A DNA stretch of 9,668 bases from Elusimicrobiota bacterium (GCA_003482905.1 DMXM01000034.1:9139-18806), one strand, 5' to 3'. Positions 1 to 7,648 are shown, counted from the first letter of the stretch. Notes: generated by a model from the letters alone, not told the origin. Translations and numbers: made by a program.

Positions 1-65
1 CCTGTCACGTCCACCAGATTTACAAAGTCACACCAGTTATCTCACCGATCCACGGGGGGCACCAA

Positions 66-596
66 ATGGCCGCAGATTATTTCCCGCTCAAAGAAAAGAC
101 CCGCTACGAATATAAGTTCACCAGCACCGAATTCGAAGGCGAGGGCAAGATCTACATCGACATCCTCGAGGTCAAGAAGAAGGCCGGCAAGCTTGTCGCC
201 CAGGCCCGCATGATCTTCGAATTGCGGGACTCCCACGCCACGCAATACACCATCACCCGCGACGCCAAGTGGCTCACCACCGCCGACGGGGTAATAATAG
301 GCGGTCGCCGCGAATTTCCCCTCCCTGTCAAAGAGGGCGCGAAGTGGGACGAATACCCGGACGCCAGCGAGGTCGTTTCGCTCTCCGATAAAGTTTCAAT
401 AAAAGCCGGCAAGTTCGCCAAGTGCATGAAGATCGTCACCAGGCTGGCCGGCGGCGACGCCGGCAAGTCGGTGCGCTACTACGCGCCCGGCGTCGGCTAT
501 ATCCTGGAGGAATATAACGGCGAGGACAAGACCTGCGAACTGGAACTGCTCGCCGTCTCCAAGGTCCCCGAAGAAAAGAAAAAAGGCAAGAAGTAA
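66..596 (+). CDS. Hypothetical protein, 176 aa, DUF3108/TapB-like in pattern
   Basis: I do not recognise this protein with certainty. It opens with YFPLKEKTRYEYKF (residues 5-18), alternates short beta-strand-like stretches, and has a GKFAKCMKI segment (115-123) followed by YYAPGVGYILEEY (138-150). This order (YFPL..G..W/Y.Y, then G.F.C.., then YAPGVG.I.EE) is that of secreted beta-rich bacterial proteins of the DUF3108/TapB type, which usually carry a signal peptide or lipobox. None is visible here. The C-terminus is a lysine-rich tail (EEKKKGKK). The start is ATG at 66, with a GGGGGG stretch 6 bases upstream as a possible ribosome site. The frame is open upstream to the window edge, but those codons hold no ATG and no hydrophobic stretch. 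It ends 25 bases before asnS and may be cotranscribed with it, without an obvious functional link. The gene is real on reading-frame quality; its function is unknown. Confidence 0.8.
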   Translation: MAADYFPLKEKTRYEYKFTSTEFEGEGKIYIDILEVKKKAGKLVAQARMIFELRDSHATQYTITRDAKWLTTADGVIIGGRREFPLPVKEGAKWDEYPDASEVVSLSDKVSIKAGKFAKCMKIVTRLAGGDAGKSVRYYAPGVGYILEEYNGEDKTCELELLAVSKVPEEKKKGKK

Positions 597-621
597 CCCC
601 GCGCTCCCAAAGGACGGCAAC

Positions 622-2022
622 ATGGCGCTTCCCACTATACGCGAATTGCTCAACAGCTCCGGCCCTAAAACGGGGGCCGTGGCCCGCGGCTGGATAAAAA
701 CCCGGCGCGATTCTAAAATTCTGTCTTTCGCGGAACTCAACGACGGGTCGTGCCGCGAAAGCCTGCAGGTGGTCTTCTCCGCCGAGAACGGCGACTTTTC
801 AGCGGTGCTTCCCTCCCTTGTGACCGGCGCGGCCGTGGAGATCCGAGGCGACCTCGTCGCCTCTCCCGCCGCCGGGCAGAAGTACGAACTGCAGGCCAGA
901 CAGGTGAAGGTCTACGGCGGCTGCGACCCGGAAAAGTACCCGATACAGAAGAAGAAGACCTCCGACGAATTCCTGCGCACCGTGGCGCATCTGCGGCCGC
1001 GCACCAATAAGTACGCGGCCATGCTGCGCGTCCGCTCGGAACTGGCCTATGCCATACACACCTATTTCCGGAACAACGGCTTTACCTACGTGCATACGCC
1101 GATCTTCACGGCCTCGGACGCCGAAGGCGCCGGCCAGATGTTCACGGCCACCTCATTCGACCTGACCAGGCTGGCGGGGCTGCCTAGGACGGAGGCCGGC
1201 GAAATAGACTTTTCGAAGGATCTGTTCGGCAAGAAGGTCGGTCTGACCGTTTCAGGGCAGATGGAAGGAGAGGCGCTGGCCCTGGCTCTGGGCAAGATAT
1301 ACACCTTCGGCCCGACGTTCCGCGCCGAGAACTCCAACACCTACCGGCACTGCGCCGAGTTCTGGCAGATAGAGCCGGAGATGGCCTTTTACGAGCTGGA
1401 AGACGACATGGACCTGGCCGAGGATTTTATAAAGTCCATTACCCGGGACGTTATGGCCAAATGCCCGTCGGACCTGGAGCTGTTCGCCAAGTACGTCGAG
1501 CCGACGCTGATGGATAACCTGAAGAATATTACCGATAATAAATTCGAACGCCTGGCCTATACGGACGCGGTCAAGATCCTGGAACCGGTCAACGACCGCT
1601 TCGAGGTCAAGGTCAGCTGGGGCGTGGACCTGGCCAGCGAGCACGAGCGCTTTCTGGTGGAACAGCACTTCAAGAAGCCGGTGATGCTGTTCAACAAGCC
1701 CAAGGAAGTGGCCGCTTTCTACATGAAGCTCAACGACGACGGGAAGACCGTGCGCGGCATGGACGTGCTGGTCCCCCGCATAGGCGAGATAATCGGCGCC
1801 AGCGAGCGCGAGAACAGGCTGGACGTGCTGGAAGGACGCATGCGCGACCTGAAGATGAAAGTAGACGACTACCAGTGGTTCCTGGACCTGCGCCGCTTCG
1901 GTTCTGTTCCCCACTCCGGCTTCGGACTGGGCTTCGAGCGCATGATGATGCTGATAACCGGCATTTCCAACATCCGCGACGTGACGGCGTTCCCGCGCGT
2001 GCCGGGCTACGCCGAATTCTAA
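622..2022 (+). CDS. asnS: Asparaginyl-tRNA synthetase (class II)
   Basis: AsnS charges tRNA-Asn with asparagine in the cytoplasm, using ATP. The protein is 466 aa, the usual size of the bacterial enzyme. Residues about 15-100 form the OB-fold anticodon-binding domain (GWIKTRRDSK, then FAELNDGSC and LQVV). The class II catalytic core follows: a motif 1 region around 150-172 (TYVHTPIFTASDAEGAGQMF), SGQMEGEALALA at 211-222, which is typical of AsnS rather than AspS, motif 2 at 233-254 (FRAENSNTYRH..EFWQIEPE), and motif 3 at 433-441 (GFGLGFERM) with R440, then NIRDVTAFPRVPG. All three motifs look intact. The ATG at 622 is preceded by AAGGAC about 8 bases upstream. Its TAA stop overlaps the stop of the convergent response regulator gene. 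Its presence shows that the organism can form Asn-tRNA directly; whether it also uses the GatCAB route cannot be seen here. Confidence 0.97.
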   Translation: MALPTIRELLNSSGPKTGAVARGWIKTRRDSKILSFAELNDGSCRESLQVVFSAENGDFSAVLPSLVTGAAVEIRGDLVASPAAGQKYELQARQVKVYGGCDPEKYPIQKKKTSDEFLRTVAHLRPRTNKYAAMLRVRSELAYAIHTYFRNNGFTYVHTPIFTASDAEGAGQMFTATSFDLTRLAGLPRTEAGEIDFSKDLFGKKVGLTVSGQMEGEALALALGKIYTFGPTFRAENSNTYRHCAEFWQIEPEMAFYELEDDMDLAEDFIKSITRDVMAKCPSDLELFAKYVEPTLMDNLKNITDNKFERLAYTDAVKILEPVNDRFEVKVSWGVDLASEHERFLVEQHFKKPVMLFNKPKEVAAFYMKLNDDGKTVRGMDVLVPRIGEIIGASERENRLDVLEGRMRDLKMKVDDYQWFLDLRRFGSVPHSGFGLGFERMMMLITGISNIRDVTAFPRVPGYAEF

Positions 2023-2390
2023 TTGGGTTTTACAAAGAACCTGTTTATCTTCTCCAGCAGTTCCGAAGTCTCGTACGGCTTGGGGATAAATTCCGCTATT
2101 TCCGCGTTCAGGGTCTTGCGGTGTAATTCAAAGGCGTCCATCCCGGTAAAAGCCACTATGGGGGTACGCCTGCAGCCCGCGACGGCGCGCAGTCCGCGTA
2201 TCACCTCCGCGGGCTCCATGTCCGGCAGAACCAGGTCCAGCAGTATAAGGTCCGGCTTCATGGCCCGGGCCGCTTTCAGCCCGTCCGCCCCGGTTTGCGC
2301 CGCGGCCACTTCAAAGCCCCGTATCTCAAGGCGTATCTTTACCAGCAGTATGTGCTGGGCCTCGTCCTCTATCAGGAGTATTCTAGGCAT
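2019..2390 (-). CDS. Single-domain response regulator (CheY-like)
   Basis: This 123-aa protein is one receiver domain and nothing else. It has the acidic pocket E8-D9 (LLIEDE), the predicted phosphoacceptor D52 in DLILLDLVLPD, the conserved threonine T82 (IVAFTG) and the lysine K104 (FIPKPYE), so all residues needed for phosphorylation are present. There is no DNA-binding or enzymatic output domain, so it should act by binding a partner or as a phosphate shuttle in a relay. It is the last gene of the five-gene signalling operon. Its ATG lies inside the end of the upstream kinase gene (8-base overlap), with AGGGAG about 7 bases before it, which suggests translational coupling. The nearest donor is the REC-PAS-kinase directly upstream; that pairing is inferred from gene order. 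Confidence 0.93.
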   Translation of the reverse strand: MPRILLIEDEAQHILLVKIRLEIRGFEVAAAQTGADGLKAARAMKPDLILLDLVLPDMEPAEVIRGLRAVAGCRRTPIVAFTGMDAFELHRKTLNAEIAEFIPKPYETSELLEKINRFFVKPN

Positions 2391-4197
2391 CGGTTTTCTC
2401 CCTGGCTGCCGCCATTTTCTTAATAAAGGTTTCCTCGTCCCTGAAGTCGCCGGGGTAGGAGAGCATGATGGTGAGGTCGCTGGTCAGGGTCGGGGCCAGC
2501 CCGGCCAGATCGGCGAGGCCTTTTTCTACGTAGGTGCAGGCGCGGCAGCCTTCGCGCGGGTCCGCGTTGGCGATGACCAGGGTGAAATCCCCCTCTTCGC
2601 GCTTCAATATCGCGTGGGAATTGCGCATATTGCTTTTAAGAAAGGCTTCCGCCCTGGCGCACAGTTCGGCTTTCCTCGGGTGCGCGCCAAGCGCGCGCCC
2701 GGCGAAATTTATGTCTATCACGCAGAAATCGCGGTTGCGGGCCGTGGCCATGGCGATCTCCCTGCGCACCACCCCCTTCAGGGCGGCGTCGAAGGGCTGC
2801 ATCGGCAGGATTAGATAAAACTTGCTTCCCTTTCCGGGCGTGCTCTCTGCCCATATGCGCCCGCCGTGCAGTTCCATTATTCCCTTGCAGATAGCCAGGC
2901 CCAGCCCGGTCCCTTTGGCGCCCGCGGGGCGCCTGCCGCCCAGTTGGGAAAATTTGTTGAAAAGGCGGGGCAGGTCCTCTGCCTCTATACCCGGGCCGGT
3001 GTCCTCCACGCAGATCAGCGCTTCCCCCTCCCAGGGGCGCAGCGAAAGGGTGATCTTTCCGTTTTCCGGAGTGAACTTCAGCGCGTTGGAAACCAGGTTT
3101 ACGATCACCTCTCTCACTTTCTCCCTGTCGCAGTAGGTGAATATCGGGGATTTGGGGAGGTCTTTGACCAGGCGGATCTTCCGCTCGGCGGCCAGGTTTC
3201 GGTAATCTTTCCCCGTTTCCTCCAGCAACTGGTTCAGGTCCGCCTTGGCGATATCCAGCGGCATCACGCCCGCTTCCAGCTTGGTGATGTCGAGCAGGGC
3301 GTCTATCAGCCGGTTCAGGCGCAGTGAATTGTCTATCCCGATCTTTAAGATCTCCTTCTGGCGGTCCGTAACCTCTCCTACCACCCCGTCATAGACCAGG
3401 TCCAGGGACTCCTTTACCACGGTGAGCGGGGCGCGCAGTTCGTGGGAGATCATGGAGATGAACTCGTCCCGGCTGCTCTCGAGCGTACGCACCGGGCTCA
3501 GGTCGCGCAGGATCACCAGGCGGCTGGGTTCGGCGTCCCAGACGATCTCTACGGTCCTTACCTCCAGCGGTATTTTCTTGCCGTCCAGCCGGCGCAGTTC
3601 CGTCTGCACCGTCTTTTCCGGGTCGGCCTCCAGGGAAAGCGGGTGCTTGAGCAGTTCTTCCCGCCGCCGCCCCAGGATCGTTTCCGCGCCGTGGTTTACG
3701 AAGAGGAGCCGCCCGTCGCGGCGGGCCACCATCATTCCGTCGGGGCTTTTTTCAAGGATGGTCTCCAGCCGTTCCTCCCGCTGCTTGAGCTTGCGCTCTA
3801 TTTTGGCCCTTTCCACGGAATACTTAATTGAATAAGCCAGCCAGTCGCCGGTGATCTTGCCCTTCACCAGGTAGTCCTGGGCGCCTTTTTTTATCAGCTC
3901 CACCCCCAGGTGCTCCTCGTAAAAACCCGTCATGACTATTATAGGCAGGTCGGAGAACAGGCCCGCGGCGCGGGTCAGCGTTTCCGGTCCGTAGGAATCC
4001 GGCAGGTTGAGGTCCAGCAGCAGGATATCGGGCGGGACGGGGCCGCGCGCCGCCGCACCGGCCTTCTCAAGCGTGTCCGCGAACGACAGCCGGAAGACGG
4101 CTCCGTTCTTGATGTCGCGGAACAGCTCCGTTATTATTTTCGCGTCGAAAGGGTTATCTTCGACGACAAGGACGTTTATGTCCTGCGGGCTTTCCAT
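2383..4197 (-). CDS. Histidine kinase with N-terminal receiver, PAS domain and C-terminal GGDEF-like domain
   Basis: This is a 604-aa soluble protein with no membrane segments. Residues 7-125 are a receiver domain (acidic E13-D14, phosphoacceptor D62 in DILLLDLNLPD, T90, K112). A helical linker (126-145) leads to a PAS domain at about 146-235 (EKSPDGMMVARRDGRLLFVN...). The HisKA dimerisation domain has the phosphorylated H252 in ISMISHELRAPL. The ATPase domain has the N box NLVSNALKF (367-375), the G1 box DTGPGI (399-404) and the G2 box GTGLGLA (429-435), all intact. Beyond the usual end of a kinase (about 466), residues 471-604 form an extra domain that reads as a degenerate GGDEF fold (see findings). 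A receiver in front of the kinase suggests a downstream step of a relay, with the preceding Rcp1-like regulator or its kinase feeding in. The start ATG overlaps the preceding TGA by one base (TGATG), with AGAGG about 8 bases upstream. Confidence 0.93.
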   Translation of the reverse strand: MESPQDINVLVVEDNPFDAKIITELFRDIKNGAVFRLSFADTLEKAGAAARGPVPPDILLLDLNLPDSYGPETLTRAAGLFSDLPIIVMTGFYEEHLGVELIKKGAQDYLVKGKITGDWLAYSIKYSVERAKIERKLKQREERLETILEKSPDGMMVARRDGRLLFVNHGAETILGRRREELLKHPLSLEADPEKTVQTELRRLDGKKIPLEVRTVEIVWDAEPSRLVILRDLSPVRTLESSRDEFISMISHELRAPLTVVKESLDLVYDGVVGEVTDRQKEILKIGIDNSLRLNRLIDALLDITKLEAGVMPLDIAKADLNQLLEETGKDYRNLAAERKIRLVKDLPKSPIFTYCDREKVREVIVNLVSNALKFTPENGKITLSLRPWEGEALICVEDTGPGIEAEDLPRLFNKFSQLGGRRPAGAKGTGLGLAICKGIMELHGGRIWAESTPGKGSKFYLILPMQPFDAALKGVVRREIAMATARNRDFCVIDINFAGRALGAHPRKAELCARAEAFLKSNMRNSHAILKREEGDFTLVIANADPREGCRACTYVEKGLADLAGLAPTLTSDLTIMLSYPGDFRDEETFIKKMAAAREKTDA

Positions 4198-4694
4198 CAG
4201 GTTTCCTCTCTTCTGGCCGATCTGCGCGGCCTGCGGACCTTAACGGCGGGCGCCGGGGCGGCCACCAGCCCCACCCCGACATTGTCCAGGCACATGGCGA
4301 CTTTCAGGAGCTGCCCCAGGTCGGCCGGTTTTACCATGTAGGAGTTGGCTTTCAGGTCGTAGCTGAGGCTCACGTCCTCCATGGCCGAGGAGGTGGTCAG
4401 TATGATCACCGGCAGATCGGAGAGCAGGGGGTCTTTGCGTATTTCCTCCAGCACCTTTCTCCCGTCCTTGCCCGGCATGTTCAGGTCCAGCAGCACCAGG
4501 TCCGGTTTCACCGCCCCGGTGAATTCCCCGTCGCCGCGCAGGTACCGCAGCGCCGTATCTCCGTCCCGCATGGCCGTTACCCGGTTAGCCAGGCGGCCTT
4601 CCTTGAAGATCTCGCTCATAAAGCGTATGTCCGCCGGGTTATCCTCTACCACCAGTATCTCAAGCAGCCTGGCGTTCTTATGCGTTTTTCTCAT
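4197..4694 (-). CDS. Rcp1-like single-domain response regulator
   Basis: This 165-aa protein holds one receiver domain (about 12-135) with the acidic pocket E17-D18 (VVEDNP), phosphoacceptor D70 (DLVLLDLNMPG), T100/T101 (IILTTS) and K122 (YMVKP). The YLRGDGEFTGAVKPDLVLLDLNMPGKDG stretch, with its longer loop before the phosphoacceptor, is characteristic of the Rcp1 family: CheY-like regulators usually paired with phytochrome-type histidine kinases. The upstream gene is a kinase with a phytochrome-kinase-like HisKA, which fits that pairing. The C-terminal 25-30 residues are an Ala/Pro- then Arg-rich tail (VRRPRRSARREET), which is not part of the fold and may bind a partner or nucleic acid; this is inference. 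There is no output domain. The start codon overlaps the upstream stop by four bases (ATGA), which indicates translational coupling. Confidence 0.93.
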   Translation of the reverse strand: MRKTHKNARLLEILVVEDNPADIRFMSEIFKEGRLANRVTAMRDGDTALRYLRGDGEFTGAVKPDLVLLDLNMPGKDGRKVLEEIRKDPLLSDLPVIILTTSSAMEDVSLSYDLKANSYMVKPADLGQLLKVAMCLDNVGVGLVAAPAPAVKVRRPRRSARREET

Positions 4695-6280
4695 GGTACC
4701 GCCTTTTCTTTAGTTTCTGCCGGCGCCTCCGGCTGGTGCAGTGCCGGGGCGGGAAGCGTTACGAAAAAGACGCTGCCGGCCCCGGGCCTCGCTTCCACCC
4801 AGATCCTGCCGCCGTGGTTTTCGGAGATCTTTTTGCAAAGCGCCAGGCCTATGCCCGCCCCGGGGTATTTGTCGGCCGTGTGGAGGCGCTGGAAGATCAG
4901 GAAGATCCTGTCGAAGTGTTCCGGAGCTATGCCTATGCCGTTGTCCGAGAATCTCAGCACCCATTCCCCCGGGCTTTCCATGGCTTCCACGGTTATCTCC
5001 GGCGCGGGGGCGGTGTTGAATTTGAGAGCGTTGGAGAGCAGGTTCTGAAAAAGCTGGATAAGCTGGAATTCGTCCCCCTGCACCGACGGCAGTTCTCCGT
5101 ACGTCACCGTGGCCTTCTTTTCGTCGATCGCTATTTTCAGGTTGAACATAGCCTTCTTCAGGACGATGCCGCAGTCCACCAGGGTGAAATTCCGCGCCGT
5201 GTAGGTGACCTTTGAGTAATTGAAAAGAGCGTTCACCAGCTCCGTCGCCCGCTGGGCGCCCTGGTCTATATAATTGATGAAATCCCTGGCGTCGGCGTCC
5301 AGCGCGTTGGCGTATCGCTTGGAAAGCAGGCCGCTGAAGCTTGAAACTATGCGCAGCGGCTCTTTCAGGTCGTGCGACGCCACGTAGGCGAACTGCTCCA
5401 GTTCTTTATTGGAACGGACCAGTTTCTCGCCTGTTTGCTTGAGGGCTTTCTTTTCGGCCTGCAGTTCGGCCCGGGTTTCCTCAAGGTCTTCCACCAGCGT
5501 GATCACTTTCCTCCGGGTCAGTTCCAGCGTGCGGGTCTGGGCCTTCATCCTGGCCAGGCGCAGCGTAGTTTCCTTGGATAGTTTCATCCTTGCCAGCATA
5601 GAATTCTCCAGCGTCCTGTCCAGCGTTTCCGCCGCCAGCGTGAGCTCTTCCAGTTCCCCCCGGCGCGCCCCCGCCGGGTAGAACGGCGCGGCGGCGCGCA
5701 GCAGTTTAGCTTTTAATACGTCCAGGTCATTTATAAACCCCGCCGTCGCCAGGTAATGCTGAAGGGCCTCGGCCCCCAGCAGGACCAGAAAAACGGAAAA
5801 GCAGCCCAGCGCGGCCTGCACCATCAGGAGGTTGCGCTCCTGCAGCGACCGCCTGGCCGAGCTAAGGGCCAGGGCCGCTATGGCCAGGGCCTCCTTAGCC
5901 GCTCCGGCCGCGGGGGCGGCCCCGCCCGGGCTCCAATTCCGGCTTTGGCCGGCCGTTTCGTCGGCGGGCGCGAGGATGCCGTAGTAGTGCGCGCGTATCC
6001 TGACGAAGGCCGCGTGGTTGGCCGGAGAAACCGAATCGCGGGAACCTATTTCCGCCCCCAGGGACAGGTAGCCGGGCAGGAAGCCGCCCTCGCCTCTTTC
6101 CTTACGTCCGGTGCCCGCCGCCGCCATGGCCGCGGCCCGCGCGGCCACTGAAATAGTATATTCTTCCTCGCCCGCTATCTCCTCTAACCTGCCATGGACC
6201 ACATAGGCGCCTGCCAGGCCGCCAAGGATCACGGCCGCCCGGAAAGCGGAAAAGAGCCGGTTCTTGGCGGCGAAGGTCAT
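4691..6280 (-). CDS. Membrane-bound sensor histidine kinase, phytochrome-kinase type
   Basis: This 529-aa protein has two predicted membrane segments, at about residues 13-30 and 151-172, enclosing a roughly 120-residue Ala-rich extracytoplasmic region (31-150) with no domain I can name. After the second segment, residues about 185-228 may be a degenerate HAMP (ARRGELEELTLAAETLDRTLEN), followed by a long coiled coil (about 230-298). The HisKA domain carries H303 in YVASHDLKEPLRIVSSF, the version seen in phytochrome-like kinases. The ATPase domain has the N box FQNLLSNALKF (411-421), the G1 box DNGIGI (446-451) and the G2 box GAGIGLALCK (474-483), so it should be active. A Pro/Ala-rich tail follows (511-529). 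It starts 4 bases after the Cache-like gene, with AGGAG about 8 bases upstream, and overlaps the Rcp1-like regulator by four bases. That regulator is its most likely phosphorylation target. Confidence 0.93.
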   Translation of the reverse strand: MTFAAKNRLFSAFRAAVILGGLAGAYVVHGRLEEIAGEEEYTISVAARAAAMAAAGTGRKERGEGGFLPGYLSLGAEIGSRDSVSPANHAAFVRIRAHYYGILAPADETAGQSRNWSPGGAAPAAGAAKEALAIAALALSSARRSLQERNLLMVQAALGCFSVFLVLLGAEALQHYLATAGFINDLDVLKAKLLRAAAPFYPAGARRGELEELTLAAETLDRTLENSMLARMKLSKETTLRLARMKAQTRTLELTRRKVITLVEDLEETRAELQAEKKALKQTGEKLVRSNKELEQFAYVASHDLKEPLRIVSSFSGLLSKRYANALDADARDFINYIDQGAQRATELVNALFNYSKVTYTARNFTLVDCGIVLKKAMFNLKIAIDEKKATVTYGELPSVQGDEFQLIQLFQNLLSNALKFNTAPAPEITVEAMESPGEWVLRFSDNGIGIAPEHFDRIFLIFQRLHTADKYPGAGIGLALCKKISENHGGRIWVEARPGAGSVFFVTLPAPALHQPEAPAETKEKAVP

Positions 6281-6284
6281 CCGT

Positions 6285-7568
6285 TCACTCCTGCACCCCT
6301 CCTCCCACTTTTTCCCGCAGGTCCGAAATTTCTTTTTTCAACTCCGAAATCTTGGTCTCGCGTTCCATCAGGTATTTGTTCAGTTTTTCAAGCTCGTCGT
6401 TCTGGGATTGAAGGTCGGCCTCCTCCTCGCGGAGTTTCTCGGTTTCGGTTTCAAGTTCCAAACCCCGCGACGATTGCCTTTTAAGTATTCCGGCCGCTTC
6501 TTCGATCGCCCCCGCCAGCGGGCCCGGTTCGCACAGGCGCTTTCTGTCGGCCGCCGGAATTCCGCATTGCTCCAGGAGGAAAGCGGTCTGGCGTCCGGCT
6601 TCGCAGAGAGGCGCGGCCAGCAGGCCGGCGGCGAAAAAGGCCGCGGCGGCCAGTAAAATAAAGGACAGCAGGGCGTGGAGGCGCGCTCTCTCCAGAAGCC
6701 TGGCCGAGCTTTCCGCCGCCGGCAGAAAAGGGATTCTGGCCGCTATTATCCAGCCAGGCGAGGGGATGCTCTTCCAGCCGGTGATCATCCGCCCGGAAAT
6801 TCCCTCCTCGAAGGACGCGGCGCCTTCGGGCCCCGAGATGGCCGGTAAGAAGAGGGAGCCTTTGGGCGATTTCAGGTTTACTTCCCTGGCAAATCCCGGC
6901 CCCTCGGCAGCTATCAACTGCTGGCCGCCTTTTTTGGCCAGGACCAGAGTGGCCCCTCCCTGCCTGAGCGGCCTCAGGGCGGCTTCTTGCTCGGAGGCGG
7001 CCAGGAAACGGCAGCGCAGCACGCCAAGAGGCCTGGCGGTCGTCCCCGCCAGGGCGGGGACCGGGACAGTTACTTCGTAAACAATCTTTCCGTTCTCGGC
7101 GCGCGGACCGGTTATGTATGGTCTTTTTGAACCGATCTGGATATCCGCTCTGGAGGAAAGGTCCAGCCCTATACGCTTATCCAGGGAGGCGGCCACTTTC
7201 CCGTCCGTCCCCACCAGGTCCAGGCCAATCACGCTCCCTGACGCGGCGTCGGCGAGGCGCCTGGATAAGTCGGCCTTGTCGGCCGGCAGGCCGGGGTTCG
7301 CGTTATGCCGGCCGAGCGCCTCCCTGAGGCCGGTCCGGGCGGCGGTAAGGCGGGCCAGCGCGAGCCCGGACTTTACGTCTTCGTCTATAACCGCCGCGGC
7401 CAGTTCAAGCCGGGATATCAGACGGCCCCCCGCTTCGTCCTCGTGAAAAGGTTTGAGCGCGCCGCGAAAACCGCTGTAGCTGGAATAGCTGCCGGCCCCC
7501 GCCGCCGCCAGTATGACAAGCAGCAGCTTAAGCCGGAAAGGCAGAAATAATTTACCGTAAAAAGGCAT
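6285..7568 (-). CDS. Membrane-anchored Cache-like sensor protein with C-terminal coiled coil, no output domain
   Basis: The protein is 427 aa. A membrane segment at about 12-32 (LKLLLVILAAAGAG) is followed by an extracytoplasmic domain (about 40-290) and a second membrane segment (about 297-320, HALLSFILLAAAAFFAAGLL). The extracytoplasmic part looks like a double Cache domain: VIGLDLVGTDGKVAASLDKRIGLDLSSR (113-140), then YITGPRAENGKIVYEVTVPV (151-170), and the typical Cache ending MITGWKSIPSPGWIIAARIP (261-280). Such domains bind small ligands in kinases, chemoreceptors and cyclases. After the second membrane segment there is no HisKA, ATPase, GGDEF or methyl-accepting domain, only a charged coiled coil (about 365-422, ELETETEKLREEEADLQSQNDELEKLN). 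It is the first gene of the signalling operon and ends 4 bases before the membrane kinase, so I infer that it passes its signal to that kinase through the coiled coil. The start ATG has GGGGGG three bases upstream. Confidence 0.85.
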   Translation of the reverse strand: MPFYGKLFLPFRLKLLLVILAAAGAGSYSSYSGFRGALKPFHEDEAGGRLISRLELAAAVIDEDVKSGLALARLTAARTGLREALGRHNANPGLPADKADLSRRLADAASGSVIGLDLVGTDGKVAASLDKRIGLDLSSRADIQIGSKRPYITGPRAENGKIVYEVTVPVPALAGTTARPLGVLRCRFLAASEQEAALRPLRQGGATLVLAKKGGQQLIAAEGPGFAREVNLKSPKGSLFLPAISGPEGAASFEEGISGRMITGWKSIPSPGWIIAARIPFLPAAESSARLLERARLHALLSFILLAAAAFFAAGLLAAPLCEAGRQTAFLLEQCGIPAADRKRLCEPGPLAGAIEEAAGILKRQSSRGLELETETEKLREEEADLQSQNDELEKLNKYLMERETKISELKKEISDLREKVGGGVQE

Positions 7569-7648
7569 AATCCCCCCAATAAATAGCGCGGCGTGGAGTT
7601 CAGCGATGGTGGTACCCGTTGTTAACCCTAACCCCTTAGGATACTACC

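Noticed and set aside
19..47. Possible promoter upstream of the 176-aa gene (TTTACA at 19-24)
   Set aside because: No acceptable -10 hexamer lies at 16-18 bases from it, and the sequence upstream of the window is not visible.
1252..1914. Minus-strand open frame of 220 codons inside asnS
   Set aside because: It is antisense to the catalytic core of AsnS and is rich in Val, His, Leu and Gln from complementing GC-rich codons. I see no recognisable motif or ribosome site.
2023..2814. Plus-strand open frame of 263 codons after asnS
   Set aside because: It lies antisense to the response regulator and kinase, which have intact family motifs. The translation is Arg/Ser-rich and shows no domain.
7623..7634. 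Two tandem TAACCC hexamers resembling a telomere repeat
   Set aside because: Only two units are present, in a bacterial promoter leader. This is too short to mean anything as a telomeric or integration signal.
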